Shown: positions 33,551 to 41,806 of the stretch, in pieces
Position numbering within the stretch: position 1 is the stretch's first letter
Layout: every line of letters begins with the position of its first letter
The notes under the pieces: generated by a model
Told to the model about the DNA's origin: nothing
Databases searched by the model: none
What the model saw: the letters and a program-made list of their open reading frames with translations, nothing else
Position numbers and translations under genes: made by a program
Source of the DNA: Myxococcales bacterium
GTDB taxonomy: Bacteria; Myxococcota_A; UBA796; GCA-2862545
Reading direction: 5' to 3'
Length of the DNA stretch: 64,000 nt
NCBI GenBank assembly: GCA_019634415.1
Contig: JAHQVJ010000175.1
Span: 1 to 64,000 of the forward strand

Positions 33551-34879
33551 GTGCCTGAGTTCGCATTCCTGTGTATGGGCATGGGGGCTGGGCTCGCGCT
33601 CGTCACCCTCGTGTTCGCTGCAAAGCAATTCCTGTTCGTGGGGCGTCCGAACGAGCTGCTGATCTTCAGCGGCCGAAAGTACCAGCTCACCGACGGCTCC
33701 ACCGTGGGGTACCGCGTGGTGCACGGCGGCTTCGCGCTGCGCATCCCGGTCCTCGAGAAGGTGGATCGGATGGAGCTGATCGCGATCCCCATCGAGCTCA
33801 ACATCACCAACGCCTACTCGAAGGGTGGGATCCCACTGGCATTGCATGCCATCGCCAACGTGAAGGTGAGCTCCGATCCGCGAAGCTACAACAACGCCAT
33901 CGAGCGCTTCCTGGGACGAGATCCTGCAGAGATCCGCCAGGTGGCCAAGGAGACCCTCGAGGGGCACCTGCGCGGCATCATCGCGCGGATGACGCCGGAG
34001 GAGGTCAACGAGGACCGGCTGAAGTTCGCCGAGGAGCTGGTGGACGAGGCGGGAGAGGACTTCGACAAGCTGGGCCTCACCCTCGACACCCTGAAGGTGC
34101 AGTCCGTCAACGACGACGTGTCGTACCTCGACAGCATCGGCCGCGAGCGACTGGCCAACGTGCTGGCAGCGGCCGAGATCGCGGAGTCCACGGCCAAGGC
34201 CGATGCCGAGGAGGCCCAGGCGTCCTACGTCCGCGAAGGACAGGTGGCCAACGAGCAGTCCGAGACGGTGATCAAGCAGCGGGAGAACGAGCTGCGGCGC
34301 CGCATGGCCGAGCTCGAGGCCAAGGCCAAGTCCGAGGAGGAGCGGGCTGAGCAGGCAGCACTCGCCGCCCGCGCACGCGCCGAGCAGCAGCTGCAGGAGA
34401 TCCGTGGTCGCCTCGAGCACCTCCGCCTGTCAGCGGACGTGGTGCTCCCTGCCGAGGCCGACCGCAAGGCCGCCGAGATGCGAGCCCGAGCCGGCGCCGC
34501 CCAGATCGCCGCGGACGGTGAGGCCATGGCACGCGTCCTCGACATGATGCGCCAGACCTGGCTGAAGGCTGGAGACGACGCCAAGGACATCTTCCTCATC
34601 CAGCAGCTCGAGACGGTGCTCAGCACGGTGACGGAGCGGGTGAAGCAGATGGAGATCGGCGAGGTCACCCTGCTCGACGGAGGGGACGGCTCCGCCCTGC
34701 CCCAGCACATGGCCGCGCTTCCGGCCACCGTGGGCGCCGTGCTGCGGCAGCTCACCGAGACCACCGGAATCGACGTCACGGGAATCCTCGCGGGCAGCCA
34801 GCGCGACGACAGCGACGCAACCGTGCCTCCGCCCCAGCTCACGGCGCGGCAGGACGTTCCCAACAAGGAGGTGGGCTGA
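33551..34879 (+). CDS. flotillin-like SPFH protein 1
   Basis: The 442-residue protein starts at GTG 33551 behind GGGAGGGG. It has an N-terminal membrane segment (about residues 10-25), an SPFH domain opening at P-N-E-L-L-I-F-S-G-R-K (about 30-190, with TPEEVNEDRLKF), and a long Ala/Glu/Arg-rich coiled coil (about 200-330), as in flotillins and YuaG. It should oligomerise in inner-membrane microdomains. Its stop overlaps the start of a second SPFH gene (TGATG), and the NfeD-like gene is 23 bp upstream. Confidence 0.88.
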   Translation: MPEFAFLCMGMGAGLALVTLVFAAKQFLFVGRPNELLIFSGRKYQLTDGSTVGYRVVHGGFALRIPVLEKVDRMELIAIPIELNITNAYSKGGIPLALHAIANVKVSSDPRSYNNAIERFLGRDPAEIRQVAKETLEGHLRGIIARMTPEEVNEDRLKFAEELVDEAGEDFDKLGLTLDTLKVQSVNDDVSYLDSIGRERLANVLAAAEIAESTAKADAEEAQASYVREGQVANEQSETVIKQRENELRRRMAELEAKAKSEEERAEQAALAARARAEQQLQEIRGRLEHLRLSADVVLPAEADRKAAEMRARAGAAQIAADGEAMARVLDMMRQTWLKAGDDAKDIFLIQQLETVLSTVTERVKQMEIGEVTLLDGGDGSALPQHMAALPATVGAVLRQLTETTGIDVTGILAGSQRDDSDATVPPPQLTARQDVPNKEVG

Positions 34880-36186
34880 TGAGCACCATCCTGATCGTCA
34901 TGGGCGTGCTCGCCTTCGTCGCCGTGATGGCGGGTGCGGGTGTCATGGGACTCGCCGGCAACCTCCTCTACATCTGCGAACCCAACGAGGTCCTCATCTT
35001 CAGCGGGCGCAAGCACCGTGACTCGGAGGGGCTCAAGGGCTACCGCATCATCAAGGGCGGCCGGGGCTGGCGCTGGCCCCTCATCGAGCAGGTGGACCGC
35101 CTCGATCTCACCAACATGATCATCGAGGTGGAGGTCCAGGGCGCGTACTCCAAGGGGGGCATCCCCCTCAACGTGCAGGGCGTCGCCAACATCAAGATCG
35201 CGGGCCACGAGCCCACGCTGGGGGCCGCGGTGGAGCGGCTACTGGGCAAGGACCGCGAAGAGATCGTGCAGATGGCCAAGGACGTGCTGGAGGGCAACCT
35301 CAGGGGCGTCTTGTCGCGGCTCACGCCCGAGGAGGTCAACGAAGACAAGCTCGCCTTCGCCGAGAAGCTGCTCGAGGAGGCGGAGCACGATCTGGGCCGG
35401 CTCGGCTTGCTGCTCGACACGATGAAGATCCAGAACGTGTGGGACGAGCGCGGCTACCTCGACAGCATCGGTCGCAAGCAGTCGGCCGAGATCATCAAGA
35501 AGTCGCGCATCGCGGAGGCCAGGGCGAAGGCCTCGGCGATCACCCGCGACGCGGACAACCGCCAGCGCTCCCGGCTGCAGCAAGTGGAGGCCGAGGAGCA
35601 GATCGCCGTGGCCCAAGCGGAGCGTCGCGTGGCGGATGCCCGCACCAAGTCCACGGCCATGGTGGCCGAGCAGACCGGTCAGGTGGAAGCGCTCATCGCC
35701 AAGGCCACCGCCGCGCTCGAGGCCGAGGAGGCGCGCGTGGAGCAGGTGCGCATCCAGCTCGAGGCCGACGTCATCGAGCCCGCCCGAGCCGACATGGAGA
35801 AGGGCATCAACGAGGCCAAGGGGCGCGCAGCCAAGATCCTGGAGGAGGGTCGCGCCACGGTGACGGTGCTCGAGGACATGATCACGGTGTGGCAGCAGTC
35901 GGGCGACTCCGCACGCGACATCTTCCTCATGCAGAAGCTGCAGACCGTCATGGCGCACCTGGTCGACACGGTGGGCGCGGTCAAGGTGGACCGGCTCACC
36001 ATGCTGCCCCCTGAGTCCCAAGGCAAGGGTGGTGGGGGGCTGCTCGGCAACGACGCAGCTCGTAGCGCCGTGCGGCTGGTGGAGGAGCTGAAGGGTGCCA
36101 TCGGCGTCGATCTGCCGAAGCTGCTCGAGTCGGCAGCCGAGGGCGGATCGGATCGGTCCGAGCCAACGGCAGAACGGGACGGGTGA
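34879..36186 (+). CDS. flotillin-like SPFH protein 2
   Basis: This 435-residue paralogue of the preceding gene has an N-terminal membrane segment, P-N-E-V-L-I-F-S-G-R-K, the same T-P-E-E-V-N-E-D-K-L-A-F-A-E helix and a long coiled coil. The two proteins are clearly related by tandem duplication but diverge at the C-terminus (LPPESQGKGGGGLLGND here). A hetero-oligomer is plausible. Its start shares bases with the previous stop. HflX follows about 50-80 bp downstream. Confidence 0.88.
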   Translation: MSTILIVMGVLAFVAVMAGAGVMGLAGNLLYICEPNEVLIFSGRKHRDSEGLKGYRIIKGGRGWRWPLIEQVDRLDLTNMIIEVEVQGAYSKGGIPLNVQGVANIKIAGHEPTLGAAVERLLGKDREEIVQMAKDVLEGNLRGVLSRLTPEEVNEDKLAFAEKLLEEAEHDLGRLGLLLDTMKIQNVWDERGYLDSIGRKQSAEIIKKSRIAEARAKASAITRDADNRQRSRLQQVEAEEQIAVAQAERRVADARTKSTAMVAEQTGQVEALIAKATAALEAEEARVEQVRIQLEADVIEPARADMEKGINEAKGRAAKILEEGRATVTVLEDMITVWQQSGDSARDIFLMQKLQTVMAHLVDTVGAVKVDRLTMLPPESQGKGGGGLLGNDAARSAVRLVEELKGAIGVDLPKLLESAAEGGSDRSEPTAERDG

Positions 36187-36264
36187 CACCTCCGTCCTGA
36201 CGGCGTAGGCTGAGGGTGCAACCAGAGGCGTACCCTGCAGCAGATCCACGGAAACACCACCGGC

Positions 36265-37920
36265 TTGAAGGCGCAGCAGTCACGAACACTGCGCGCTCTC
36301 TACCGCCGGCGGGTCGACCGCAACCAGTTCATCTCTCCCGGTCTCGCGCGGGCCCTCACCGAAACCAGCCAGGCCATCGGTCGTCGTGTGGGCTTGCTCA
36401 TCGACCGCCAGGGCGAGGTGGACAAGGTGGTGGTGGGCGACGCGCACCGGGTCTTCCTGCCCGATCTGGGCGCACGCCGCGCCGGAGCCGCACGGTTTCG
36501 TGGGGTTCGGCTGATCCTCACCAGCCTGCGTCCCGAGGGGCTCACCGAAGACGATCTGACCGACCTGGCCTTGCTCCAGCTCGACGCCGTCTCGACCATT
36601 CGTGTGCTGCCGGACGGTCTGCCCGGGGAGATCGAGTACGCCACCCTGCTGCCACCTGCCGCGCAGGAGGTGGAGGAGGGCTCGGAGAAGCTGTGGCGGA
36701 TCGAGCGCGTGCCCTCCGTGCACCGCTTCGACGACGACTGGTCGGCTCTGATCACCGATCTGGAGGCGCAGTTCGCCCGTGCGCCTCAGCTGCAGCGGGT
36801 GGAAGGGCAAGAGCGCGCCATCTTGGTGGCGGTGGCCACCAAGGACGTGCACAAGGCGCGTCGCGGACTGCGCGAGCTCGGACGCCTGGCCGACACGGCG
36901 GGACTGCAGGTGGCCGACCGAGTGCTCCAGCGGCGCCGCAAGGTGGACGGCCGCACGGTGCTCGGCCAGGGCAAGCTGCAGGAGCTGGTGATCCGCTCCA
37001 TGCACCTGGGCGTGGAGGTCCTGGTGTTCGACCGTGAGCTGGCCCCCAGCCAGCTGCGCAACATCGCGCAGACCACCGATCTGAAGGTGCTCGACCGCAC
37101 CCAGCTGATCCTCGACATCTTCGCGCAGCACGCGAAGACGCGCGAAGGCAAGCTGCAGGTGGAGCTGGCGCAGCTGCGCTACCGCATGCCGCGCCTGGCG
37201 ATCATGCCCACCGCCATGTCGCGCCTCACGGGCGGGATCGGCGGACGCGGCCCTGGTGAGACCAAGCTCGAGATCAACCGCCGCCGGGCGCAGGAGCGCG
37301 TCACGCGGCTGGAGCGACAGCTGCAGCAGCTCTCGCGCAACCGCACCACGCGCCGGCAGCGTCGCGATCGCAGCGGCATTCCGGTGGCGTCCATCGTGGG
37401 CTACACCAACGCCGGCAAGTCCACGCTGCTCAACCGCATGACGCGCAGCGAGGTCGTGGCCGAGGATCAGCTGTTCGCCACCCTCGATCCCACCACCCGC
37501 CGCATGCGGTTCCCCGAGCAGCGCGAGATCGTGCTCACCGACACCGTCGGCTTCATCGAGGACCTCCCCAAGACGCTGGTGGCCGCCTTCCGCTCCACCC
37601 TGGAGGAGCTGGAGGAAGCGGACCTGCTGCTGCACGTGCTCGACGCATCGGATCCCGACGTGGCGCACCACCGGGAGTCGGTGCAGCGCGTGCTCGCCGA
37701 TCTGGGGCTGGAGCACCGACCGCAGCTGCTGATCTGGAACAAGGCGGACGCCGCCGATCCGGGCGTGCTGCGAGATCTGCTCGACGAGCACGGCGGCATC
37801 GCGGTGAGTGCTGCCACGGGCGAGGGGCTGGACGGCCTCGTGGACCACGTGGAGCGGCGCCTGTTCCGCCAGGCAGCGGAGCATGCACGGGCGGAGCTGA
37901 AGCAGGCGCAGGGCGCGTGA
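36265..37920 (+). CDS. hflX: ribosome-dissociating GTPase HflX
   Basis: From TTG 36265 the protein has 551 residues. It has the HflX N-domain, the glycine-rich region GGIGGRGPGETKLE, and a GTPase domain with G1 GYTNAGKST, G3 D-T-V-G-F, and G4 N-K-A-D. HflX binds the 50S subunit and splits stalled ribosomes, especially under heat stress. This version has a long N-terminal extension of the type common in deltaproteobacteria. The conserved segment before the LKAQQ start (Q-I-H-G-N-T-T-G-L-K) is encoded upstream in frame, where CTG 36235 with an AGAGG site at 36224-36228 is the only plausible start. The true protein may therefore begin about ten residues earlier. It overlaps the next gene by 4 bp (GTGA). 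Confidence 0.9.
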   Translation: MKAQQSRTLRALYRRRVDRNQFISPGLARALTETSQAIGRRVGLLIDRQGEVDKVVVGDAHRVFLPDLGARRAGAARFRGVRLILTSLRPEGLTEDDLTDLALLQLDAVSTIRVLPDGLPGEIEYATLLPPAAQEVEEGSEKLWRIERVPSVHRFDDDWSALITDLEAQFARAPQLQRVEGQERAILVAVATKDVHKARRGLRELGRLADTAGLQVADRVLQRRRKVDGRTVLGQGKLQELVIRSMHLGVEVLVFDRELAPSQLRNIAQTTDLKVLDRTQLILDIFAQHAKTREGKLQVELAQLRYRMPRLAIMPTAMSRLTGGIGGRGPGETKLEINRRRAQERVTRLERQLQQLSRNRTTRRQRRDRSGIPVASIVGYTNAGKSTLLNRMTRSEVVAEDQLFATLDPTTRRMRFPEQREIVLTDTVGFIEDLPKTLVAAFRSTLEELEEADLLLHVLDASDPDVAHHRESVQRVLADLGLEHRPQLLIWNKADAADPGVLRDLLDEHGGIAVSAATGEGLDGLVDHVERRLFRQAAEHARAELKQAQGA

Positions 37921-38393
37921 GGGCGGCCGCCGTCGCCATGGGATGCGTGCTCGTGGGTTGCCTACAACCCCTGCCCTCGGAGCCGCCCATCGAGCCGGAG
38001 CTCACCACGCCCGTCATCGAGTCGGTGGGGCTGGACTGCGACTTCGAGGCCGCCCGCTGGACGCTCACGCTGCAGACCACCTCCTGGGCGGGCGACGCCG
38101 CGAGCCTGTGGACCACCGACGACGTCTTCGTGGAGCGCTACGACCTGCCCAGTGTGGCCTTCGAGCGCGACGGCAGCGGCGAGACCTTCGAGCTCATCCT
38201 TCGCGTGATCGGAGACTGGCGCAAGCAGGGCATGGGCAACACCTCGTACACCTGCGCCGACGACGTCTCGGTGATCGTGGCCATCCAGGACCTCGACGGC
38301 GTGCTGACCGACTGCCGCACCCTGGGCCCCCAGCCCGAGCGCTGGGCCGCCATCGAGGGCGCCCCCCCCTGCCCCCTTCCAGACGAGCCGTAG
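37917..38393 (+). CDS. small lipoprotein of unknown function
   Basis: The 158-residue precursor begins at GTG 37917 inside the hflX stop (GTGA) and has a signal ending V-L-V-G-C (lipobox). The mature protein is about 140 residues with four cysteines, probably two disulfides, and beta-rich composition. No known domain was recognised. It is coupled to hflX but the two have no evident functional link. It ends 1 bp from the convergent DUF1552 gene. Confidence 0.68.
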   Translation: MRAAAVAMGCVLVGCLQPLPSEPPIEPELTTPVIESVGLDCDFEAARWTLTLQTTSWAGDAASLWTTDDVFVERYDLPSVAFERDGSGETFELILRVIGDWRKQGMGNTSYTCADDVSVIVAIQDLDGVLTDCRTLGPQPERWAAIEGAPPCPLPDEP

Positions 38394-38394
38394 G

Positions 38395-39717
38395 CTAGGC
38401 CAGATCGTCGATGGGGGCGATCCCGTCGGATCCGAAGGTGCTCACGTCCACCCCCATGGTCTGAAGCATCCACAGGTACAGATCCGCGATGGGGCGCCCC
38501 AGCTCGTTGGTGGTGGGCGTGTAGCGTCGGTGGATCCCCGGCTGATGCACGCCGTTGCCCCCGCCCGCGAGCAATACCGGCAGGTTGTGGTGATCGTGGC
38601 GATCGCCGTCGGAGATCTCGGAGCTGAAGTAGGCGAGCGTGCCGTCCAGTAGGGAGCCCTGGGCGTCTGGCGTGGCGTCGAGGCGCGACACCAGATCGGC
38701 GAACTGCGCCACCTCCCAGTTCCCGATGGTCACCAGATCCAGGATGTTCGTCTCCAGATCCTGGTGGTGCGAGATCTGATGGTGGGCGCCGGGCACGCCG
38801 ATGAAGTCGTAGGTCTGGTTCGACGCGGCCGGGCCGATCATGAACGTGACCACCCGCGTCATGTCGCACTGCAGCGCGAGCACCATCAGCTCGTGCATCA
38901 CCCCCACGTGCTCCGCGTAGGACACGTCGCGGGGCGGCCGCTCGGCCGGCGCACAGCTCCCGCCACCGCCCATCGATCCCACCCGCACCTCCACCTCGCG
39001 CACGGCGGTGAGGTACTGGTCGAGCTTGAGCCGATCGTCGGCCCCCATGCGCACCTGCAGCGACAGCGCCTCGGTGTGCACCTCGTCGAGGATGCTCGCC
39101 CGCATGCGCCCGCGCAGCAGACGCTGCTCGGGGGTGAGCGACAGGTCTACGCCGAACAGGCGATCGAAGAGCACCTGCGGATCCGTGATGTTGGGCAGCG
39201 GCGTCTGCGGCCCAGCCCACGCCACGTTGCGGGTGTAGGCACAGGAGTACCCTGCGGTGCAGTCGCCGGTGTTGCCACCGGGCTGGATCCCCACCTGCAG
39301 CGACGGGAACGGGGTGTCCTGCCCGATGGTCTGCGCGACCACCTGATCCATGGACACACCGTTGTAGATGTCGTTGCCGGCGGTGTGGCGAATGGGCACG
39401 CAGGTCAAGAAGGAGCCGGTGCCGCGGGCATGATCGCCCGCCACCACGTCCACTGCGGGCACGTTGGCGAAGCCCGTGAGCACGCTCACCCGGTCCTTCA
39501 CCGGCTGAAGCGAGCCCGTGATCTCCTTGAGATCGTAGTCGGGGCCTTCGTTGTCGGGGGTGAAGAACCCCATCTGCATGCCGTTGGGCACGTAGTACAC
39601 GAGCAGCCGCGTGGGCGGCGTGATCTGGCCCCCCCAGCTGCTGCGCGGCAGCAGCGAGGGCAGCAGCGGCAAGCCGATGGCGGCACTCGCACCCATCAGG
39701 AACTGACGACGCTTCAT
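38395..39717 (-). CDS. DUF1552 family Tat-exported protein
   Basis: The 440-residue protein starts at ATG 39715-39717 with a twin-arginine signal (KRRQFLMGASAAIG). It contains the DUF1552 pattern: YYVPNGMQM, SVLTGFAN, H-A-R-G-T-G-S-F-L-T, S-M-D-Q-V-V-A, and S-S-E-I-S-D-G-D-R-H-D-H-H-N-L-P near the end. DUF1552 proteins are alkaline-phosphatase-superfamily-like exported proteins that occur beside DUF1592-type cytochrome-like proteins, as here. The substrate is unknown. It overlaps its partner gene by 4 bp (ATGA). Confidence 0.92.
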   Translation of the reverse strand: MKRRQFLMGASAAIGLPLLPSLLPRSSWGGQITPPTRLLVYYVPNGMQMGFFTPDNEGPDYDLKEITGSLQPVKDRVSVLTGFANVPAVDVVAGDHARGTGSFLTCVPIRHTAGNDIYNGVSMDQVVAQTIGQDTPFPSLQVGIQPGGNTGDCTAGYSCAYTRNVAWAGPQTPLPNITDPQVLFDRLFGVDLSLTPEQRLLRGRMRASILDEVHTEALSLQVRMGADDRLKLDQYLTAVREVEVRVGSMGGGGSCAPAERPPRDVSYAEHVGVMHELMVLALQCDMTRVVTFMIGPAASNQTYDFIGVPGAHHQISHHQDLETNILDLVTIGNWEVAQFADLVSRLDATPDAQGSLLDGTLAYFSSEISDGDRHDHHNLPVLLAGGGNGVHQPGIHRRYTPTTNELGRPIADLYLWMLQTMGVDVSTFGSDGIAPIDDLA

Positions 39718-41804
39718 GGCGTGCCCTCCACGACGCTGGGCCCTTGGTGGCGGAAGGCCTCGGACCGCACGATCCCCACCACGATCTCGGAGAAGCGATA
39801 GCCCGACGCCACGAAGGCCTCCTCGATCTCGGCGAGGGTGGCCGCATCGCTGTCGACGTACTCCTCCTCCGGATCGTCCTTGTCGGAGTCGAAGTCGGGG
39901 TTGGCCATGGGCGGCCGCCCCAGGGCGTAGGTGAAGGTACGCTCCACCGCACAGGCCGGGATCCGCTCGTCGACGGCCAGCAGATCAGCCAGCTCGCGAG
40001 GCCCGTCGAAGGCGCCCGCACCGGGCAGCACCCCCGTGATGTCGATGGGTCGGCCCTGCGCATCGGTGCTGCGCGCCGCCCCCACGGCGTCGAAGCCCTC
40101 CAGCGACAGCCCGATGGGATCCATCGCGTTGTGGCAGAAGGCGCAGCCCGGATTCGCCACGTGCTCCGCCAGCTGCTCCCGCGCGGTGGGGATCTCGCTC
40201 GGATCGTTGGTGGGCACGTCCTCGGCGAGCTGCAGGTCCACGGAGTCCGGCGGCGGATCGGGCTCGTCGCACATCAGGTTCTCGAGCACCCACTTGCCCC
40301 GCAGCACGGGGGAGGTGCGGTTGGGGTGCGACAGGGCGGTGAGCAGCCCCGCGCGCGTGAACCACCCAGCTCGGTCAGGCACCGTGGCCATCTCGGGCGC
40401 CAGGGGCGTGCTGGCGGGCAGCCCGTAGTAGTCGCGCAGGCGCGCGTCCACGAAGGTGTCCTCGGTGGTGAGCAGGTCGAGCAGGGAGCGATCCGACAGC
40501 AGGATGGCCTCCCCCAGCGCCTGCAGCTCCAGCTTCATGGAGCGACGCAGCCCCTCGTCGAAGTGCGGATACAGATCCCCGTTGGGCGAGGCGTCGTCGA
40601 GCTTGCGGATCCCGAGCCACTGGCCCCCCAGGTTCTCCACCAGCGCCCTGGCCTTCGGATCGCGCAGCATGCGGCGCGCCTCGGTCTCGAGCACCGCCGG
40701 ATCCCGCAGCGCCCCCGATGCCCCCAGATCCAGCAGCCGGTCGTCGGGCATGCTCGACCACAGGAAGTACGACAGCCGCGAGGCGAGCCCGATGGAGCTG
40801 ACGGAGTGCCCCGCACCGGGACGCGCGGGCAGCTCCACCCGGTACAGGAAGTGCGGCGACACCAGGAACGCCTTCACGACGGTGCGGATCCCCTCGATCC
40901 AGTCGCCGCCAGCACCCCGTGCAGCCCCATACAGCGCCAGCTTTCGGTCCAGCTCGCCCTCGGTGAGCGGACGCCGCCACGCCCGCGGCCCAAAGGTGCG
41001 CACGATCTGCTCGGCGCAGGCGGCCTCGCCGATCTCGGCGGGGTCGCACACCAGCACCACCTCGCGACCGGGATGGGGCTCTCGGGGCACGTCCAAGGGC
41101 CCCGTCACCGTGATCCGATCGACGATCAGGTTGCGGTCGTAGCCGACGGCGGGGCCATCGTCGGACAGCTCGGGATCCTTGAACTCGTTGGTGTAGGCGG
41201 CGGAGATCACGTGCCGCCCCTGGGTGAGCGACAGCCGCACGGCGTGGGACGCGGGCACACCGAGCTGCCCGTCGTAGGAGGCCTCCACGTCGAAGCTGGC
41301 CACGTCCGCACCGTCGACACGGATGGCGAGGTTGGCGATCTCCTCACCGGCCTGCATGGCGAAAGCGGCCACGTCGATGGTGTAGTCGCCAGCCGACGGG
41401 GCCCACACCACCGCATCGATGGCGCCTTCCACCCAGAGCACCCAGCCGGTGGAGTCCCACACGTTGCCGTGATCGGCGCTCACCTCGGTCCCCTCGGCCT
41501 CGAAGGTCCAGTGCTGCGGCGGCACGGTGCCCACGGCGAACAGCTCGTCGAGCAAGTCGTCGGCAGACGAGTCGAGTAGCTCGATGTGCAGCGGCGACAG
41601 CGACAGCGCGTGGGCCTGGTTGTCGAAGCCCACGGCGAAGTCGTCGGCGGGGAACGTGCGCGCCGGCTTCAGATCGGTGCCGAACAGGTCGCGCACGGTG
41701 TTGTCGTACTCGGCGCGGTTGAGCCGATGCACCACCACCCGCGCAGGGGGCTCGGCCGAGCGACACCCCATGAACATCCATGCCAGCCACATGCTGCTCA
41801 CCAT
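39714..41804 (-). CDS. DUF1587/1595/1592/1588/1585 cytochrome-like lipoprotein
   Basis: The 696-residue precursor has a lipobox F-M-G-C. Along the chain it shows DUF1587 (N-R-A-E-Y-D-N-T-V-R-D-L), a carbohydrate-binding-like beta domain (about 100-230), DUF1595, DUF1592 (L-S-Y-F-L-W-S-S-M-P-D), DUF1588 with C-A-F-C-H (haem-type CxxCH), and DUF1585 at the end. These proteins are typical of Planctomycetes and Myxococcota, are exported, and co-occur with DUF1552 proteins. Roles in surface polysaccharide use or redox are proposed but not shown. Confidence 0.9.
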   Translation of the reverse strand: MVSSMWLAWMFMGCRSAEPPARVVVHRLNRAEYDNTVRDLFGTDLKPARTFPADDFAVGFDNQAHALSLSPLHIELLDSSADDLLDELFAVGTVPPQHWTFEAEGTEVSADHGNVWDSTGWVLWVEGAIDAVVWAPSAGDYTIDVAAFAMQAGEEIANLAIRVDGADVASFDVEASYDGQLGVPASHAVRLSLTQGRHVISAAYTNEFKDPELSDDGPAVGYDRNLIVDRITVTGPLDVPREPHPGREVVLVCDPAEIGEAACAEQIVRTFGPRAWRRPLTEGELDRKLALYGAARGAGGDWIEGIRTVVKAFLVSPHFLYRVELPARPGAGHSVSSIGLASRLSYFLWSSMPDDRLLDLGASGALRDPAVLETEARRMLRDPKARALVENLGGQWLGIRKLDDASPNGDLYPHFDEGLRRSMKLELQALGEAILLSDRSLLDLLTTEDTFVDARLRDYYGLPASTPLAPEMATVPDRAGWFTRAGLLTALSHPNRTSPVLRGKWVLENLMCDEPDPPPDSVDLQLAEDVPTNDPSEIPTAREQLAEHVANPGCAFCHNAMDPIGLSLEGFDAVGAARSTDAQGRPIDITGVLPGAGAFDGPRELADLLAVDERIPACAVERTFTYALGRPPMANPDFDSDKDDPEEEYVDSDAATLAEIEEAFVASGYRFSEIVVGIVRSEAFRHQGPSVVEGTP

Positions 41805-41806
41805 GA

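Noticed and set aside
39744-41579. Long plus-strand frame opposite the DUF1592 gene
   Set aside because: Arg/Gly/His-rich shadow frame; the minus-strand gene has lipobox and domain motifs throughout.
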